64,000 bases of DNA from Jonesiaceae bacterium BS-20 (lineage in GTDB: Bacteria > Actinomycetota > Actinomycetes > Actinomycetales > Cellulomonadaceae). The notes beneath the pieces were generated by a model, which was not told where the DNA came from, did no database searches, and was given only the letters and a program-made list of their open reading frames with translations. Shown in pieces: positions 61,029 through 64,000 of the stretch; position 1 is the stretch's first letter, and every line of letters starts with the position of its first letter. A program made the translations under genes and the position numbers. The stretch covers positions 2,418,001 to 2,482,000 of the forward strand of contig CP146203.1 in assembly GCA_039995105.1 (NCBI GenBank). The letters run 5' to 3'.

Positions 61029-62017
61029 GCGGCGGCGGCCGTGGGCACCGCAACCGTTGCTAAGATCCGGTCAATAACGTCGCGTGCGGATACGGTGTCA
61101 AACTCTGCTTCAACATCGAGGACCAAACGGTGCGCAAATACAACTCCCGCTAGGTCCTTGATGTCATCTGGAATCACGTAATGCCGTCCTTGGGCCGCAG
61201 CCCAAACCTTCGCGGCCCGTACCAGGGCCAAACAACCACGCACCGAAACCCCAAGGCTGACCTGGGCATCGGCTCGGGTCTCATGTGCCAACCGGGAAAC
61301 ATACTGGGCGATGGTCGGGTCCATGTACACGTTGGCGGCAATGCTAGCCAGATCATTGATGCTGGCCGCGCTGATCACCGGGCGCAAGTTCGTGGTCCTG
61401 TCGCGCAGGGCCGCACCGGTCAAGATAGCTACGACCGAGTCCTCATCGGGGTATCCCAGGGAAGTCTTCATCAAGAACCGGTCTAACTGGGCCTCCGGGA
61501 GGCGGTAGGTGCCGGACTGTTCAATCGGGTTTTGCGTGGCAATCACCATGAACGGGCGCCCGGTCGTGTGTGTAGCACCGTCCACCGTCACCTTGGACTC
61601 TTCCATGACTTGCAAAAGAGCAGATTGGGTTTTTGGTGAGGCCCGGTTGATTTCATCCGCCAACACAATCGAGGCGAAGATGGGTCCCCTGTGGAAGTTG
61701 AAGTCACCCGATTTTTGATCAAACATGGTCACACCGGTAACGTCCGAGGGTAACAAGTCAGGTGTGAACTGGATGCGATTGTGGGTCGTGTCGATGCTGG
61801 CGGCCAGGGCACGTGCCAGCATGGTCTTACCCGTCCCGGGGGCATCTTCAAGGAGCAAGTGCCCCTCCGCAAAGAGCGCCGTCAAAACCAACCGAATGGT
61901 CCGGGTTTTGCCCAGCACGGCGAGCTCAATATTGTCTGCAAGTCCCGAAAAAGCGGTTGCAAACGCTGCTGCCTGCTCTGGTGTGGTGGGCGCACTGGTA
62001 GAAACTGCCACGTACAT
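61025..62017 (-). CDS. MoxR-family AAA+ ATPase
   Basis: A 330-residue AAA+ ATPase. Walker A is EDAPGTGKTMLA, Walker B is VLADEINRASPKTQSALLQ, sensor 1 is FMVIATQNPIEQSGTY and the C-terminal lid follows (about 240-325). MoxR proteins act as chaperones for the assembly of the partner complexes encoded with them. AGGGA five bases before ATG marks the start. It is the first gene of the coupled three-gene operon and follows the fibronectin type III gene by 121 bases. Confidence 0.92.
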   Translation of the reverse strand: MYVAVSTSAPTTPEQAAAFATAFSGLADNIELAVLGKTRTIRLVLTALFAEGHLLLEDAPGTGKTMLARALAASIDTTHNRIQFTPDLLPSDVTGVTMFDQKSGDFNFHRGPIFASIVLADEINRASPKTQSALLQVMEESKVTVDGATHTTGRPFMVIATQNPIEQSGTYRLPEAQLDRFLMKTSLGYPDEDSVVAILTGAALRDRTTNLRPVISAASINDLASIAANVYMDPTIAQYVSRLAHETRADAQVSLGVSVRGCLALVRAAKVWAAAQGRHYVIPDDIKDLAGVVFAHRLVLDVEAEFDTVSARDVIDRILATVAVPTAAAA

Positions 62018-62138
62018 CTTTTCCCTTGTCCGGGGGCGTTAAATACGCCGGTCTCAAAGTACTATCATCATCTTGCACCGGTGCGTTTACAAAACACCGA
62101 ATGTTGCCTTCCTTGACTGGCCAATCCGTAGTTTCAGC

Positions 62139-64000
62139 CTAGTCAGTCTGCGTTTCCGGTTCTGGCTCGGGTTCAGGGTCTGGCTCGGGTGGGGTCAGTG
62201 TTACTTGTACGGTTGCCTCGGGTGAGTTGCCGCGTTCACTCGTTGCTCGGAGCTTGATGTTCACCGTGGTGAGACCGGTCAGCCCGTTGGTAATGATGAA
62301 GCTGTTGGCCAGACCATTAGTCGACTTCCACTGTCCCTGACCAGTGCACTGGTCAATGCAGTATTCGTATCCGGTGACCGGGGTGCCGCGTGCCTGAGAG
62401 ACCAGCCAGTTCAGTTCCACCTCCCACAAACGCCCAATTTGGGTGCCTGACAGGGATTGCGGCGCCAAGGGGGGAAGTTTCTTTTTAACCTCGGTACTTG
62501 CTTGGCTCACCGCGTCACCGTGCTCGTTGGTGGCACGCACCTCAACTTGAACGTTCGCGGTGGTCGCACCGTTGGCAAAGTCGGTATATGAGCCTTGGAT
62601 CAGTCCATTTGCGGGCAGCGGTTGCCATGGTCCCGAGCCATTAAGTCGGTACGTTAGCGCTGCGGTAGCGCCCCCATCTTGTCCCGGGTTAACCGTGAAG
62701 TTGTAGGTCTCCCAACCACCCGAGGCACTGATCGTTGGGGCCTGCGCTCGAGTAGAAATTTGGGTTCCAGCAATGGTGATCCAGTTGGAAACCTCATCAC
62801 GGCTGCTCACAGCGCGCACCCGATAGCTTTGGCTACTTTGTCCCGGAGTCAACCCGGTAACAACAAAACTGGTGTTATTGCCCGCCACGATACTCAGGCC
62901 CTCAATCTCGTACCGTTTGATGGTTACCCCAACACCACCGGTGCTTGCCGGGGCCTGCCACTCGAGGCGCACCGCGCCGCGTTCAGCAAATGAGCGACCG
63001 GGAACGTTCGTTGCTGTGCCGCCGGTTGGGGCATCGGGAGCCTTGTGCGTGGAAACACGCACCTTGTTACTCGCTCTGGACTTGCCCACGCGGTTTTGGC
63101 TTTGGACCTCAACCTCATAGTCCAAACCATTAATCGCTTGAGTAAATACCCACTGGTGGGTACTGGCGTCGATCTCCTTGACCACGCCGCCTTCTCCCCG
63201 GAACGTGACAATATAACCGGTCAACGGGGCACCGTTCGTGTCTGCGTCGCTCGTCCAGGTCACCCTAATCCGGCCGTCGCCATCGCGCATGGCGGTGATT
63301 GCGGGCGCTCCCGGCCGGCCTGCCGGAATTGCCACAAGGGAGGCAGGACTCCAACCATCATCCGCTTGGCGTTTGGCGGCGTTGTTAGCACGTACCTTGG
63401 CCGTGTAGCCCGTGCCGTTCGTTGCGCCCTTGATGTTGAGTGCGGTCGTTGTGGCTTCAAAACGGTTCCGGCCAGCGATCGCTGGGGAGATCTCAACCGT
63501 GTACGAGGTAATGGCCGAGCCCTCATTCTCCGGGGCCGTCCAACTCAGGTTCAGTTCCCGGTCCCCGTCCACAATGCTCGGCGCAGCGGGCGCTGCGGGC
63601 AGGGCATTTGGCGTGACGGGCACCGAAGACTTCGAATGCTCCGACAACCCCACCTCGTTGCGGGCCTGGACGGTAAACGTGTACTCGGTTCCGTTGGTTA
63701 GCCCGGTGATTGCGCAAGAAGTACTTGCGCACATGGTGGTTGTTCCCCCGGGAGATTGCGTTACTAGGTAGTCAATGATTGGGGCCCCATTGGCGTTGGG
63801 GGCGTCCCAACTCAGCTTGACGGTTCGTGAGGACGTATCCGTAACCGTTGGTGTCCGCGGCGGCTCAGCGACCTTGCGCACGTGCACCTGGATTCGGCTC
63901 TCAACCGAGCGGTTGGGATCGTTGAGTGCGTCAGTAACCACGGCCGCCAACTCAACGGTTCCCGCAAAATCAGGGCCGGGTGTTACGAGCACCTGATTCC
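62139..64000 (-). CDS. Fibronectin type III repeat protein (partial)
   Basis: The C-terminal part of a larger protein; the frame is open through 64000, so the start lies outside the window. More than 600 residues are visible, with five or six fibronectin type III-like domains of 85-95 residues (VKLSWDAPNANGAPIIDYLV, LNLSWTAPENEGSAITSYTV, RVTWTSDADTNGAPLTGYIV and others). It ends in a Pro/Glu-rich tail (PEPDPEPEPEPETQTD) with no sortase motif or membrane anchor. Similar giant proteins often precede moxR operons in actinobacteria and are thought to be exported; here that cannot be checked. Confidence 0.85.
   Translation of the reverse strand, partial: NQVLVTPGPDFAGTVELAAVVTDALNDPNRSVESRIQVHVRKVAEPPRTPTVTDTSSRTVKLSWDAPNANGAPIIDYLVTQSPGGTTTMCASTSCAITGLTNGTEYTFTVQARNEVGLSEHSKSSVPVTPNALPAAPAAPSIVDGDRELNLSWTAPENEGSAITSYTVEISPAIAGRNRFEATTTALNIKGATNGTGYTAKVRANNAAKRQADDGWSPASLVAIPAGRPGAPAITAMRDGDGRIRVTWTSDADTNGAPLTGYIVTFRGEGGVVKEIDASTHQWVFTQAINGLDYEVEVQSQNRVGKSRASNKVRVSTHKAPDAPTGGTATNVPGRSFAERGAVRLEWQAPASTGGVGVTIKRYEIEGLSIVAGNNTSFVVTGLTPGQSSQSYRVRAVSSRDEVSNWITIAGTQISTRAQAPTISASGGWETYNFTVNPGQDGGATAALTYRLNGSGPWQPLPANGLIQGSYTDFANGATTANVQVEVRATNEHGDAVSQASTEVKKKLPPLAPQSLSGTQIGRLWEVELNWLVSQARGTPVTGYEYCIDQCTGQGQWKSTNGLANSFIITNGLTGLTTVNIKLRATSERGNSPEATVQVTLTPPEPDPEPEPEPETQTD

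Overview
The window looks like chromosomal DNA from an actinobacterium of moderate G+C (the eye estimates mid to high fifties percent; not computed). A Micrococcales member related to Cellulomonadaceae or Jonesiaceae would fit, but that is inference. The grounds are the gene set: DUF4229, PLDc_N protein, CcdA/ResB/CcsB haem-attachment operon, AcuC, the 32-residue AURKAIP1/COX24-type ribosomal protein bS22, RadA next to DisA, a PolA-like protein lacking the 5' nuclease, and a MoxR/DUF58/TgpA cluster. Many genes also start directly at ATG or GTG six or seven bases after a TAnnnT box, which suggests frequent leaderless transcription. No tRNA, rRNA, CRISPR array, phage or transposase was seen.

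Layout. 1-9.1 kb is housekeeping: small membrane proteins, a five-gene cytochrome c maturation operon (minus strand), YceI, a glutaredoxin-like protein, a HAD phosphatase and bS22. 9.3-12.8 kb holds AcuC and a TrkH-TrkA potassium uptake pair. 13.7-24.9 kb is a sugar block: two tandem ChvE-type binding proteins, the GguA/GguB transporter, araBDA and a LacI regulator, presumably for L-arabinose import and conversion to xylulose 5-phosphate. 25-28 kb is a run of small secreted or membrane-anchored proteins of unknown function with a decayed acetyltransferase. 28-33 kb carries genome maintenance genes (radA, disA, mutY) and an ArgA-like acetyltransferase. 33.3-38.7 kb is a glycerol locus: a SorC-type regulator divergent from glpD, glpF, glpK. 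38.8-39.7 kb is an endonuclease-domain gene lying between two inverted copies of a 68-base palindromic repeat. 40-45 kb is an uncharacterised catabolic operon (GATase1-like protein, YdcZ-type transporter, phosphotriesterase-family hydrolase, ribokinase) with a divergent LacI regulator. 45-49 kb has the PolA-like protein, TrmL and a TSUP permease. A leucine-rich repeat gene at 49.1-49.9 kb is bracketed by direct repeats. 50.2-54.1 kb is the xylose locus (xylB, xylA, ROK regulator). 54.2-64 kb holds a DUF2207 protein, an aldo/keto reductase, and a TgpA/DUF58/MoxR operon downstream of a large fibronectin type III protein that runs off the right edge.

Together the metabolic genes describe a cell specialised for plant-derived pentoses and glycerol, each pathway beside a local regulator and a candidate palindromic operator. 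The least explained features are the intergenic palindromes (families A, B and C here), two of which bracket single genes, the phosphotriesterase/ribokinase operon, and a transglutaminase-fold protein that has lost all three catalytic residues.
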